A stretch of DNA of 6,389 nucleotides from JBOHHR01 sp050740975 (GTDB taxonomy: Bacteria; Pseudomonadota; Gammaproteobacteria; JBOHHR01), in the NCBI GenBank assembly GCA_050740975.1, contig JBOIEE010000253.1:1-6389 (forward strand), written 5' to 3'. The notes under the pieces are model-generated. The model did not search any database. It was not told where the DNA came from and saw only the letters and a program-made list of their open reading frames with translations. Of the stretch, positions 1 through 5,367 are shown one piece after another (within the stretch, counting starts at the first letter, position 1; each line of letters starts with the position of its first letter). The position numbers and the translations under genes are program-made.

Positions 1-713
1 CCGAGGTAGCCGTCGTGGTCGTAAGTGGCTTTGCCGTTTTCAAAGGGAAGGTCGTATATCGGACCCTTAAAGCGGCTCTTGACGGCCAGGATCCCGACCG
101 ACAGTCCACGACGGATGATCCGGCCTAAGGGTCCGCTCAAGCGACTGTTTCGGCCGACGTCCTTTTTGTCCGTCAACACCAGATCGGTCCCAACAACCCA
201 CACGGTATCGCTATTGCTCTGATCCGATGCGGCCCGCTCAATCGCGCCCAGAACCGTATCCAGTCGACTCTCTCGGTTAAAGCCCCTGTCGCGATCGTTG
301 TAAAAAGCGACGTCGTGTCGCGCCTGGTCCAGATCGTCCCAGGCTATGGGTTTCACCCATGCGCCGAACTTATAGGCGCTCGCCTGCCGTATCGCAGGCT
401 CGAGGTTTGGCAAGTCAACCAGATCGCGGATCAGACGCGCGTATATCGGCTCTATACCAGCCGGGCGGCCGTTAAGCACGAAGCCCCTAGTGCTGCCGGT
501 CGCGTCCAGGAACACGGGGAGTCGAGTTGGAGGCGTCGGCTTTTCCTGTGAGTCGACGGCGGCTGGCGTACTGACGGAGGCGTTCTCGGCTGCCCCCGGC
601 GGCAGGCAGGTCAACGGCTCCCAATTATCGCAAGCCGTAACCAGCACGCACAGGGCACAATACGCCCCGGTATAAATAGCACGTGTCACCAGTCGAAGAG
701 GAAATGATCTCAA
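1..713 (-). CDS. VWA-like lipoprotein, 3' end cut by left window edge
   Basis: An uninterrupted reading frame of 237 codons runs off the left edge, so the C-terminus is missing. With a TTG start at 713 (AGGG lies 10 nt upstream; GTG at 689 is an alternative), the N-terminus has Arg2, Arg7 and Arg11, a hydrophobic stretch at 12-27 and a lipobox VTAC with Cys28, so it should be a signal-peptidase II lipoprotein. Residue +2 is Asp29, which in Enterobacteriaceae favours retention in the inner membrane. A Pro/Ala/Ser-rich linker (about 38-63) leads to a domain opening PVFLDATGSTRGF (66-78). This resembles a MIDAS of von Willebrand A domains (DxSxS, here Asp70-x-Thr72-x-Ser74). Ser149 or Thr153 and the GTD at 175-177 could be the other metal ligands. 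The pattern 'TDL ... GL.VGILAVKS.F.G.IYD' follows. No family name is recognised. Five of 11 Ile codons are ATA, against 2 of 16 in rluD, which hints at a different origin. It lies downstream of the truncated ATPase on the same strand. Confidence 0.75.
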   Translation of the reverse strand, partial: MRSFPLRLVTRAIYTGAYCALCVLVTACDNWEPLTCLPPGAAENASVSTPAAVDSQEKPTPPTRLPVFLDATGSTRGFVLNGRPAGIEPIYARLIRDLVDLPNLEPAIRQASAYKFGAWVKPIAWDDLDQARHDVAFYNDRDRGFNRESRLDTVLGAIERAASDQSNSDTVWVVGTDLVLTDKKDVGRNSRLSGPLGRIIRRGLSVGILAVKSRFKGPIYDLPFENGKATYDHDGYL

Positions 714-761
714 AGAGTAAAAGCCCTGTGCGTTCCTTTTATCATAGGGACGAGAAATGGG

Positions 762-893
762 TCAAACTTGATCGAACTGGACTACCGGAACGAAAGCTGG
801 TCCACGTTCCACCACGATCGGGCCAGCAACTCGAACCGATGTGACAGCTGACGAACCGCCGATGAGCAAAGAGACCGATGCCAGAGTGGTCAG
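762..893 (-). CDS. possible small ORF overlapping the ATPase stop (CTG start)
   Basis: A 43-residue frame begins with CTG at 893 and ends with TGA at 762. An AGGAG Shine-Dalgarno-like sequence (899-903) sits 5 nt before the CTG, and CTG and the ATPase stop codon share the four bases CTGA. That is the geometry of ATGA-type translational coupling, with C in place of A. The product would have a moderately hydrophobic stretch (residues about 4-20, LASVSLLIGGSSAVTSV) and a Val/Pro-rich tail. The same frame stays open upstream to 971, so it could instead be the remnant of a longer gene or a chance frame. No homology is recognised and CTG starts are rare, so this is a weak call. Confidence 0.25.
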   Translation of the reverse strand: MTTLASVSLLIGGSSAVTSVRVAGPIVVERGPAFVPVVQFDQV

Positions 894-1420
894 TCCAGCT
901 CCTGAAAGAGGCTGGCTGGGATATTTTTGAGGCGCGGGACAGCCTCGCAGACTCGCCCGAGGTAGTTCCACTCTTCGGTACAGATCAACGCGATGTCAAT
1001 AGCGTCGCGTAACTCAGCTCGGCGCGCCTCGAGTTCCGGTGAGGACAAGGGCTGGTTCCAGGCGACGTCGCTGGCGTAGCGGCACAGATCGCCCTTGCGA
1101 TCAATCAAGACGGCTGGAACCCCAGCCAACATCAAGTTCTCGATGAGGTGAAGCGCCAGTGTGGTCTTGCCGCTGCCGGAGCCGCCGAGGAACGCCGCAT
1201 GTCGGGTCAGTTTAGACGGATTGATTGTGATCTCCCGCGTATCACCCAGCCCAATGCCGTTTGCCTGCACGACAGGCTTGTTTGCAGCAGCGGATGGCGC
1301 TGCCGTTTTCTGAGGCAGGGTTTCAACGATGACCGGTGGCGATGGATGTGAATGTGCGCATGCGAAGGTGGTCAATGTGTCGAGGTCAAAAATAACGCTT
1401 ACCGGCTTGAGCTTGGTCAT
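890..1420 (-). CDS. truncated HerA/FtsK-like P-loop ATPase (probably broken)
   Basis: The protein carries a clear Walker A motif, LGGSGSGKTT, preceded by LTRHAAF and followed by LIDRKGDLCRYA. This is the first part of the ATPase core in HerA/FtsK-type bacterial proteins (DUF87-like). Numbered from the upstream GTG at 1474, Walker A is at residues 96-105 and DRKGDL at 125-130. Resemblance ends near residue 163 (about nt 985) after an IDIAL segment. About 30 residues then lead to a stop, with no Walker B, sensor or arginine-finger region. Such ATPases are normally several hundred residues long; this frame gives only 176-194. It is therefore truncated or internally deleted and unlikely to be an active motor. 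The start is uncertain: ATG 1420 has AGGA 10 nt upstream and is used here, while ATG 1462 and GTG 1474 lie in frame, the last inside an inverted repeat. The N-terminal 75 residues are low-complexity and Ala/Pro-rich. It lies downstream of bamD and upstream of the lipoprotein gene, same strand. Confidence 0.6.
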   Translation of the reverse strand: MTKLKPVSVIFDLDTLTTFACAHSHPSPPVIVETLPQKTAAPSAAANKPVVQANGIGLGDTREITINPSKLTRHAAFLGGSGSGKTTLALHLIENLMLAGVPAVLIDRKGDLCRYASDVAWNQPLSSPELEARRAELRDAIDIALICTEEWNYLGRVCEAVPRLKNIPASLFQELD

Positions 1421-1465
1421 CGGTTTTCGGTCCTGCGCCACGCTGCAAACTGATTGACCCATGGA

Positions 1466-1492
1466 GCAAAGCACCCAAGCTTTTTGCTTTGC
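1466..1492 (-). repeat. inverted repeat, GCAAAGC/GCTTTGC
   Basis: Perfect 7-bp arms at 1466-1472 and 1486-1492 enclose a 13-nt loop. It sits in the gap between the bamD stop and the ATPase gene, immediately downstream of a second, longer hairpin on the bamD transcript. No U-tract follows on either strand, so it is not a typical intrinsic terminator. Confidence 0.4.
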
Positions 1493-1493
1493 G

Positions 1494-1527
1494 TTTCGAT
1501 AAATTGCAGGGAAGCAATCTATCGAAA
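1494..1527 (-). repeat. long hairpin just after bamD
   Basis: Arms TTTCGATA (1494-1501) and TATCGAAA (1520-1527) are perfect complements. Inside them ATTGC (1503-1507) pairs with GCAAT (1514-1518) around a 6-nt loop. The intervening pair 1502/1519 is a G-U wobble in the minus-strand RNA but an A-C mismatch in the plus-strand RNA. The bamD-sense transcript thus folds as an uninterrupted 14-bp stem starting 5 nt after the bamD stop. It may terminate or protect the 3' end of that transcript. No T-run follows on the minus strand, so calling it a terminator would be inference. Confidence 0.55.
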
Positions 1528-1532
1528 TGCCC

Positions 1533-2303
1533 TCATTTAACCACCAGCTTCTTCACCTCCACCACCCCGGGATGGCTGGGGTAATTGCGCTCCAGCACGC
1601 GCATGGCGTCGGTCGCCAAATCCTCGAGCTGCAGCGCTTTGTAGGCCCGGACCAAAAGCACCAAGGCGTCCGGCATGGCCGGGGCTTGCTGGTAGTTTTC
1701 CACCACGTAGAGGGCACGGTTGGCAACCGCCAAATAAGCCCCTTTCCAGAGGTAAAAATTAGCTACATTGACCTCGTGTTGCGCTAGGATGTTGCGCAGA
1801 TACGTCATGCGCTTGCGCGCATCGCGCAGGTAGCGACTGTTGGGAAAGCGTTTGGTCAGCTCGGTTAAGTCGTGGAAGGCCTGTAACGAGGCGCCGGGGT
1901 CGCGCTGCGAGGGATCGTTCGGCAGATAGCGCTGCGCCAGTCCTTTGCCTTGATTGAAATTCGCCAGCCCCTTCAAATAATAAGCGTAATCCACCTGGGG
2001 ACTGGTCGGATACAGCTTGATGAAGCGGTCACAGGCCGCAATCGCCGAAGCGGACTCTTCGGTCTTATAGTAGGCGTAGGCCAGATCGAGCTGCGCCTGT
2101 TTCGAGAACTCACCAAAGGGGTAGCGCGTTTGCAGCTTTTCGTAGTATTCGATGGCTTTCTCATAGTATTCCGACTGCAGTGCGTCTTTCCCTTCGCGGT
2201 ACAGCTTATCCTCCGACCATTCCTCCACCGGATCTTTTTTGTCCCCAAACAAAGCGCAACTTGCGAGCAACAGCGCGAGCCCAATAGCGGTCAAAGCGCG
2301 CAT
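1533..2303 (-). CDS. bamD: outer-membrane assembly lipoprotein BamD
   Basis: BamD (YfiO/ComL) is an essential lipoprotein of the Bam complex, which folds and inserts beta-barrel proteins into the outer membrane. It acts at the periplasmic face together with BamA. The 256-residue product is close to the E. coli length of 245. A signal peptide with lipobox LASC gives Cys16 as the lipidated residue, and Ala17 at +2 fits outer-membrane sorting. The rest is tetratricopeptide-like: YREGKDALQSEYYEKAIEYY, then QAQLDLAYAYYKTEESASAI, the BamD-typical VDYAYYLKGLANF and, further on, FPNSRYLRDARKRM and VANFYLWKGAYLAVANR. The start ATG has GAGGG 6 nt upstream (2310-2314). The gene is divergent from rluD with 38 bp between the two starts, the same arrangement as in E. 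coli. It appears intact. Confidence 0.96.
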   Translation of the reverse strand: MRALTAIGLALLLASCALFGDKKDPVEEWSEDKLYREGKDALQSEYYEKAIEYYEKLQTRYPFGEFSKQAQLDLAYAYYKTEESASAIAACDRFIKLYPTSPQVDYAYYLKGLANFNQGKGLAQRYLPNDPSQRDPGASLQAFHDLTELTKRFPNSRYLRDARKRMTYLRNILAQHEVNVANFYLWKGAYLAVANRALYVVENYQQAPAMPDALVLLVRAYKALQLEDLATDAMRVLERNYPSHPGVVEVKKLVVK

Positions 2304-2335
2304 GCGATACCCTCAACGGTGAACATTAGCCCGAC

Positions 2336-2364
2336 ATTGTAATGACGGTAGGAAATCAGGGCAA
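2336..2364 (-). promoter_or_regulatory. predicted sigma70 promoter of bamD
   Basis: On the minus strand, TTGCCC (2359-2364) and TACAAT (2336-2341) are separated by exactly 17 bp. The -10 matches the consensus at 5 of 6 positions and the -35 at 4 of 6. Transcription would start around 2328-2331 and give a short leader of about 25 nt that contains the bamD ribosome-binding site. The -35 and spacer overlap the first codons of rluD. Assignment is by consensus matching only. Confidence 0.45.
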
Positions 2365-3346
2365 TCGAGAACAAACGCCCCCGGGCACCAACATCGCTGG
2401 CGAACCCCTGCGAACGGTGCTGGGGGATGAGCTCAGAGGGCTGCGCTTGGACCAGGCCTTGGCTCAACGCTTTCCCGCCTACTCGCGCACCACCCTAAAG
2501 CGCTGGATCCTAGACGGAAAGGTACGTGTGGATCGAAAACCCCCGCGGCCAAGAAATCCGGTCCGCGGCGGGGAGCAGGTGGAAGTCTGGGCCCAAGCCG
2601 AGATCTGTGGCGATTGGCAACCCCAGCCGATCGTTCTCGATATTTTATATGAGGACGAGGATCTGATCGTCCTTAACAAGCCCGCCGGTTTAGTGGTCCA
2701 CCCCGGGGCCGGAAATCGCGATGGCACTTTGTTGAATGCGTTGCTGCACTTCGAGCCCGCCTTGGCGACGCTCCCGCGGGCGGGTATCGTGCATCGTCTG
2801 GACAAGGACACGTCCGGCATCATGGTGGTGGCGCGCTCTCCGATGGCCCAAACGAAACTGCTACGGGAGATCTCCTCGCGCTCGCTGAAACGCGAATATC
2901 AGGCTGTGATCAATGGCGTGGCGATCGCCGGCGGAGTAGTGAACGCGCCTATAGGCCGACACCCTAGCCAGCGCATTCGCATGGCCGTAACAGAGCGGGG
3001 CAAGCCAGCGCGTACGCATTATCGGGTGATAAAGCGATTTCGCGCACATACCCACCTGCTGGTTAGCTTGGACACCGGGCGCACGCACCAGATCCGGGTT
3101 CATATGGCCCATTTGGGTTATCCGCTCCTCGGGGATCCTCTCTATGGGGGGCGCTTAAAGCGGCCGCCGGATGTGCCGCCGGATCTGGTCGATTGCATCA
3201 AGGGATTCAAGCGCCAGGCCTTGCATGCGGCGCGGCTTGAGCTGCGCCATCCGCGCACAGACGAGCGTCTAGCATGGAGTGCCCCCTTGCCTGCGGACTT
3301 CAGCATCTTGCTGGCCGCTCTCGCGGCTGACCTTGCAGCGGCCTGA
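2342..3346 (+). CDS. rluD: 23S rRNA pseudouridine synthase RluD
   Basis: RluD converts uridines 1911, 1915 and 1917 (E. coli numbering) in helix 69 of 23S rRNA to pseudouridine. An N-terminal S4 RNA-binding domain spans about residues 33-85 (LRLDQALAQRFPAYSRTTLK, GGEQVEV). The RluA-family catalytic domain follows, with EDEDLIVLNKPAGLVVHPG, the signature HRLDKDTSG at 151-159 (catalytic Asp154), GRTHQIRVHMAH at 246-257 and RQALHA at 291-296. The length of 334 is near the 326 of E. coli RluD. No Shine-Dalgarno sequence precedes the ATG at 2342, and the protein has some 15 more residues before the S4 domain than E. coli RluD. A later start such as GTG at Val26 is possible, though it lacks an obvious ribosome-binding site too. 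pgeF follows after 6 bp, suggesting co-transcription. Confidence 0.96.
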   Translation: MTVGNQGNREQTPPGTNIAGEPLRTVLGDELRGLRLDQALAQRFPAYSRTTLKRWILDGKVRVDRKPPRPRNPVRGGEQVEVWAQAEICGDWQPQPIVLDILYEDEDLIVLNKPAGLVVHPGAGNRDGTLLNALLHFEPALATLPRAGIVHRLDKDTSGIMVVARSPMAQTKLLREISSRSLKREYQAVINGVAIAGGVVNAPIGRHPSQRIRMAVTERGKPARTHYRVIKRFRAHTHLLVSLDTGRTHQIRVHMAHLGYPLLGDPLYGGRLKRPPDVPPDLVDCIKGFKRQALHAARLELRHPRTDERLAWSAPLPADFSILLAALAADLAAA

Positions 3347-3352
3347 GTCCTT

Positions 3353-4132
3353 ATGCCTAGGGCCTCATTTATCACCCCCAATTGGCCGGCTGCGCCCTGG
3401 ATAAAAGCCTATACCACCACACGTTACGCAGGGGGCACCAGCCTCGCGCCTTACGATGGTTTGAACCTCGCGGCGCACGCAGGAGATATCCCCGCAGTCG
3501 TTAACGCAAATCGCGAATTCGTCAAGCAAGCGCTTGCTATCCCCTCGGAACCCGCATGGCTCGCCCAGCCGCACGGGGCGCAGGTGATCGATCCCGGCAC
3601 CGACGATGGACGCACGGCTGATGGAGCGTGCACCCGAAATCCCAACACGGTTTGTGTGGTGATGACGGCCGATTGCCTGCCCATACTGATCTGTGATCGG
3701 GCCGGAACACAGGTGGCCGGGTTGCACGGCGGCTGGCGAGGACTTGCCGGCGGTATCATCGATGCCGGCTTAGAACGCATGCAGTGCAAGGCCGGCGAAA
3801 TACTGGCGTGGCTGGGCCCTGCCATCAGTGCCAGACATTACGAAGTCGATGCCCCAGTACGCGACCAGGTGCTGGCGCGGTATTCCTCGTGCCACCAGGC
3901 TTTTGAAGCGTCCCGCGCCGGGCATTGGTTTTTTGACTTATATGCAGCCGCCCGGACTCTGCTCGCTAGCGGCGGAGTAGAAGCGGTGTATGGCGGTGCG
4001 TTTTGCACCTATGCCGAGCCCGAGCGCTTTTTCTCCTATCGGCGCGACGGCGTCACCGGCCGCATGGCGAGCTTTATTTGGATCGACAAAATTCGGAATC
4101 AAAGCCAGATGCTGGCGGAAAGGATGGCGTAA
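3353..4132 (+). CDS. pgeF: peptidoglycan editing factor / YfiH-type oxidoreductase
   Basis: This belongs to the YfiH/DUF152 (Cu-oxidase_4) family, described both as a purine-nucleoside-processing, laccase-like enzyme and as PgeF. PgeF limits misincorporation of L-Ser in place of L-Ala in peptidoglycan precursors. The conserved metal-site residues are present: His74 in QPHGAQV, Cys108 in TADCLPI and His125 in LHGGWRGL. Other family marks are YDGLNLAAHAGD near the N-terminus, WLGPAISARHYEVD and the C-terminal FFSYRRDGVTGRMAS. The 259 residues compare with 243 in E. coli. The start lies 6 bp after the rluD stop with no strong Shine-Dalgarno sequence, so translation is probably coupled to rluD. 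In E. coli clpB comes next; here a gene on the opposite strand converges with it 36 bp away. Confidence 0.93.
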   Translation: MPRASFITPNWPAAPWIKAYTTTRYAGGTSLAPYDGLNLAAHAGDIPAVVNANREFVKQALAIPSEPAWLAQPHGAQVIDPGTDDGRTADGACTRNPNTVCVVMTADCLPILICDRAGTQVAGLHGGWRGLAGGIIDAGLERMQCKAGEILAWLGPAISARHYEVDAPVRDQVLARYSSCHQAFEASRAGHWFFDLYAAARTLLASGGVEAVYGGAFCTYAEPERFFSYRRDGVTGRMASFIWIDKIRNQSQMLAERMA

Positions 4133-4168
4133 CGCTGTAGCTGCCATGCGGTTGGGTGGTCTGGAACC

Positions 4169-5125
4169 TTACCAGATTATGTCAGCCAACGATTGAAGGG
4201 GTTCTCGCTCGGCGATGAATTCCGGACGGCGCTGCAGTTGCTCGGCAAATCCGTCAGCGCTCGTCGAGTTGCTTGGGAACGAGAAGCCGCAGCGCTGCTC
4301 GACCTCGGCGAGGGTGATTTGAAAGACCCGGAACTCGTTCAGATCGAGCACTTCCAGCTGATCGAGGTTCTGTGTGAGCAGAAAGGCATTGGCCTTCAGC
4401 TTGCCGGCCTCGACGAAGGCAAGAACCTTGAAGAACTCGCGCGGGATCTTGACGCCGCGGAAGAGGCGATCGTCATCGCGGAACACCGGCCCACCGAAGG
4501 CGCTGATCCGAAGATTGTCCACGTCGACTTCCTCGAACACCGCGTCTTCCAGTTTGCCCCAAATCCCCCCGAGATGGCTTTGATTGAAGTCGTCCATCTG
4601 CGGCGTGATGTTAGTGAAGAAGAAGGAATCCTTGTTGGCCTGGCGCGCCTCAGCCTCACGGCCCCACACCAGATCCGCGCGCCGCGCGATGTGACCGCGA
4701 TCCAGTCGATTGTTCGCATAGATCTCATCACCCACCTGAAAGCGATCCGGGATCCGCGGATCGAAATCGAACCTTAACCCATTGCGCCCGATTCTCTTGA
4801 GGCGTCCGCCATCGATGTTCCAAGCGACCCAGAAGGCGAAGCGCCTGGACTTGCTTTGCGCGAGCGAGAAGTGCGTGTAGGGAACGACCTCTGCGCCATC
4901 GAGCCTGAACGCGTCGTTACGCTGGGCACTGGAAAGTTCCGGCACATCTACACGCGGACCTAGAAAATCGGCATCATAGCCACGGCCCCGAGCCGTTCCT
5001 GCTCGCGAGCGGCGCTGGATGACGTCCGTGGGTACTTCGACGCCATCGATGAGGAAGGATCTCGGGATCTCCGCGCTGCCCAGCGCCTCGAGCACCTCGG
5101 GCGCGGCTTTTTTCGTAACTGGCAT
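4169..5125 (-). CDS. DNA/RNA non-specific endonuclease (NUC, beta-beta-alpha-metal fold)
   Basis: The protein belongs to the Serratia-nuclease/NucA family (Endonuclease_NS), Mg-dependent enzymes that cut DNA and RNA. Numbered from ATG 5128, the signature LDRGHIARR holds the general base His146 at 142-150. FFFTNITPQ (169-177) carries Asn173, and FNQ at 181-183 carries the likely metal ligand Asn182. WGKLE ends in Glu194, matching the conserved Glu of the family. Between Asn182 and Glu194 there are four more residues than in the Serratia enzyme. FGGPVFRDDD and the LLTQNLDQLE segment are also family-like. The N-terminus (IPRSFLIDGVEVPTDVIQRR) has no signal peptide or membrane segment, so export is not apparent. 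ATG 5125 is preferred over ATG 5128 because AGGA lies 5 nt before it. No obvious inhibitor or immunity gene is adjacent. It converges on pgeF; lon is 239 bp upstream on the same strand. Confidence 0.88.
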   Translation of the reverse strand: MPVTKKAAPEVLEALGSAEIPRSFLIDGVEVPTDVIQRRSRAGTARGRGYDADFLGPRVDVPELSSAQRNDAFRLDGAEVVPYTHFSLAQSKSRRFAFWVAWNIDGGRLKRIGRNGLRFDFDPRIPDRFQVGDEIYANNRLDRGHIARRADLVWGREAEARQANKDSFFFTNITPQMDDFNQSHLGGIWGKLEDAVFEEVDVDNLRISAFGGPVFRDDDRLFRGVKIPREFFKVLAFVEAGKLKANAFLLTQNLDQLEVLDLNEFRVFQITLAEVEQRCGFSFPSNSTSADGFAEQLQRRPEFIAEREPLQSLADIIW

Positions 5126-5130
5126 CATCG

Positions 5131-5134
5131 TCCT
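5131..5134 (-). promoter_or_regulatory. ribosome-binding site that decides the nuclease start
   Basis: AGGA lies 2 nt from the first of two adjacent ATG codons and 5 nt from the second. The second ATG (5123-5125) therefore has the normal spacing and is the likelier start. Confidence 0.5.
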
Positions 5135-5174
5135 ATTCTGCCACCACGCCGATAGATTTTCTGTGAGTTTTTTT

Positions 5175-5225
5175 ACCGGTGTTTTGTGAGAAATTCACCG
5201 GAACCTCGCCCCGGTAGGTTCACCG
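5175..5225. promoter_or_regulatory. repeat-rich segment upstream of the nuclease gene, possible operator
   Basis: Upstream of the nuclease start several short symmetric elements cluster. CCGGTG (5176-5181) pairs with CACCGG (5196-5201). GAACCT (5201-5206) pairs with AGGTTC (5216-5221). TTCACCG occurs twice as a direct repeat (5194-5200 and 5219-5225). A run of seven T (5168-5174) borders the first arm on the left, which is the wrong side for an intrinsic terminator on either strand. No convincing -35/-10 pair for the nuclease gene was found. A protein-binding site is inference only. Confidence 0.25.
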
Positions 5226-5260
5226 TAACGCTGGGAGAACGGCGCTCGAATCCGTCGCAA

Positions 5261-5277
5261 GGCGTGCTGTGCACGCC
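5261..5277. repeat. perfect inverted repeat downstream of lon
   Basis: GGCGTGC (5261-5267) and GCACGCC (5271-5277) form a 7-bp GC-rich stem with a 3-nt loop, 90 bp after the lon stop. On the minus strand TTGCG follows rather than a U-tract, so it would be at best a weak terminator for lon. Confidence 0.35.
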
Positions 5278-5367
5278 CTCCCCGGGCCTCACTCCTATAT
5301 CTTGACAAGAGCGGGCCTTAGTGGGATAGCCACACGGAATGACAACCCTTCTGAATCGTGGCGACTG

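Noticed and set aside
315..675. Two overlapping plus-strand ORFs (315-551, 490-675)
   Set aside because: They are antisense to the lipoprotein frame, which has a coherent signal peptide, lipobox and domain pattern; the plus-strand products look random.
710..745. 11-codon ATG frame (MIKGTHRAFTL) whose TGA overlaps the lipoprotein TTG start, as a leader peptide
   Set aside because: There is no Shine-Dalgarno sequence before its ATG and no attenuator-like structure after it; the overlap may be chance.
1527..1787. Plus-strand ORF opposite the 3' part of bamD
   Set aside because: Antisense shadow of a clear BamD frame.
4161..4176. Short TCTGG/CCAGA inverted repeat between pgeF and the nuclease stop, as a bidirectional terminator
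   Set aside because: The stem is only 5 bp, overlaps the nuclease stop codon and has no T-run on either side.
4193..4777. 194-codon plus-strand ORF opposite the nuclease gene
   Set aside because: It is antisense to the conserved NUC domain, has no recognisable motif and no convincing ribosome-binding site. It is a GC-driven shadow.
5302..5330. TTGACA, 17 bp, GATAGC on the plus strand (promoter-like)
   Set aside because: The -35 is perfect but the -10 matches only 3 of 6, and it points into the 3' end of lon with no gene to express. An antisense RNA cannot be excluded but is unsupported.
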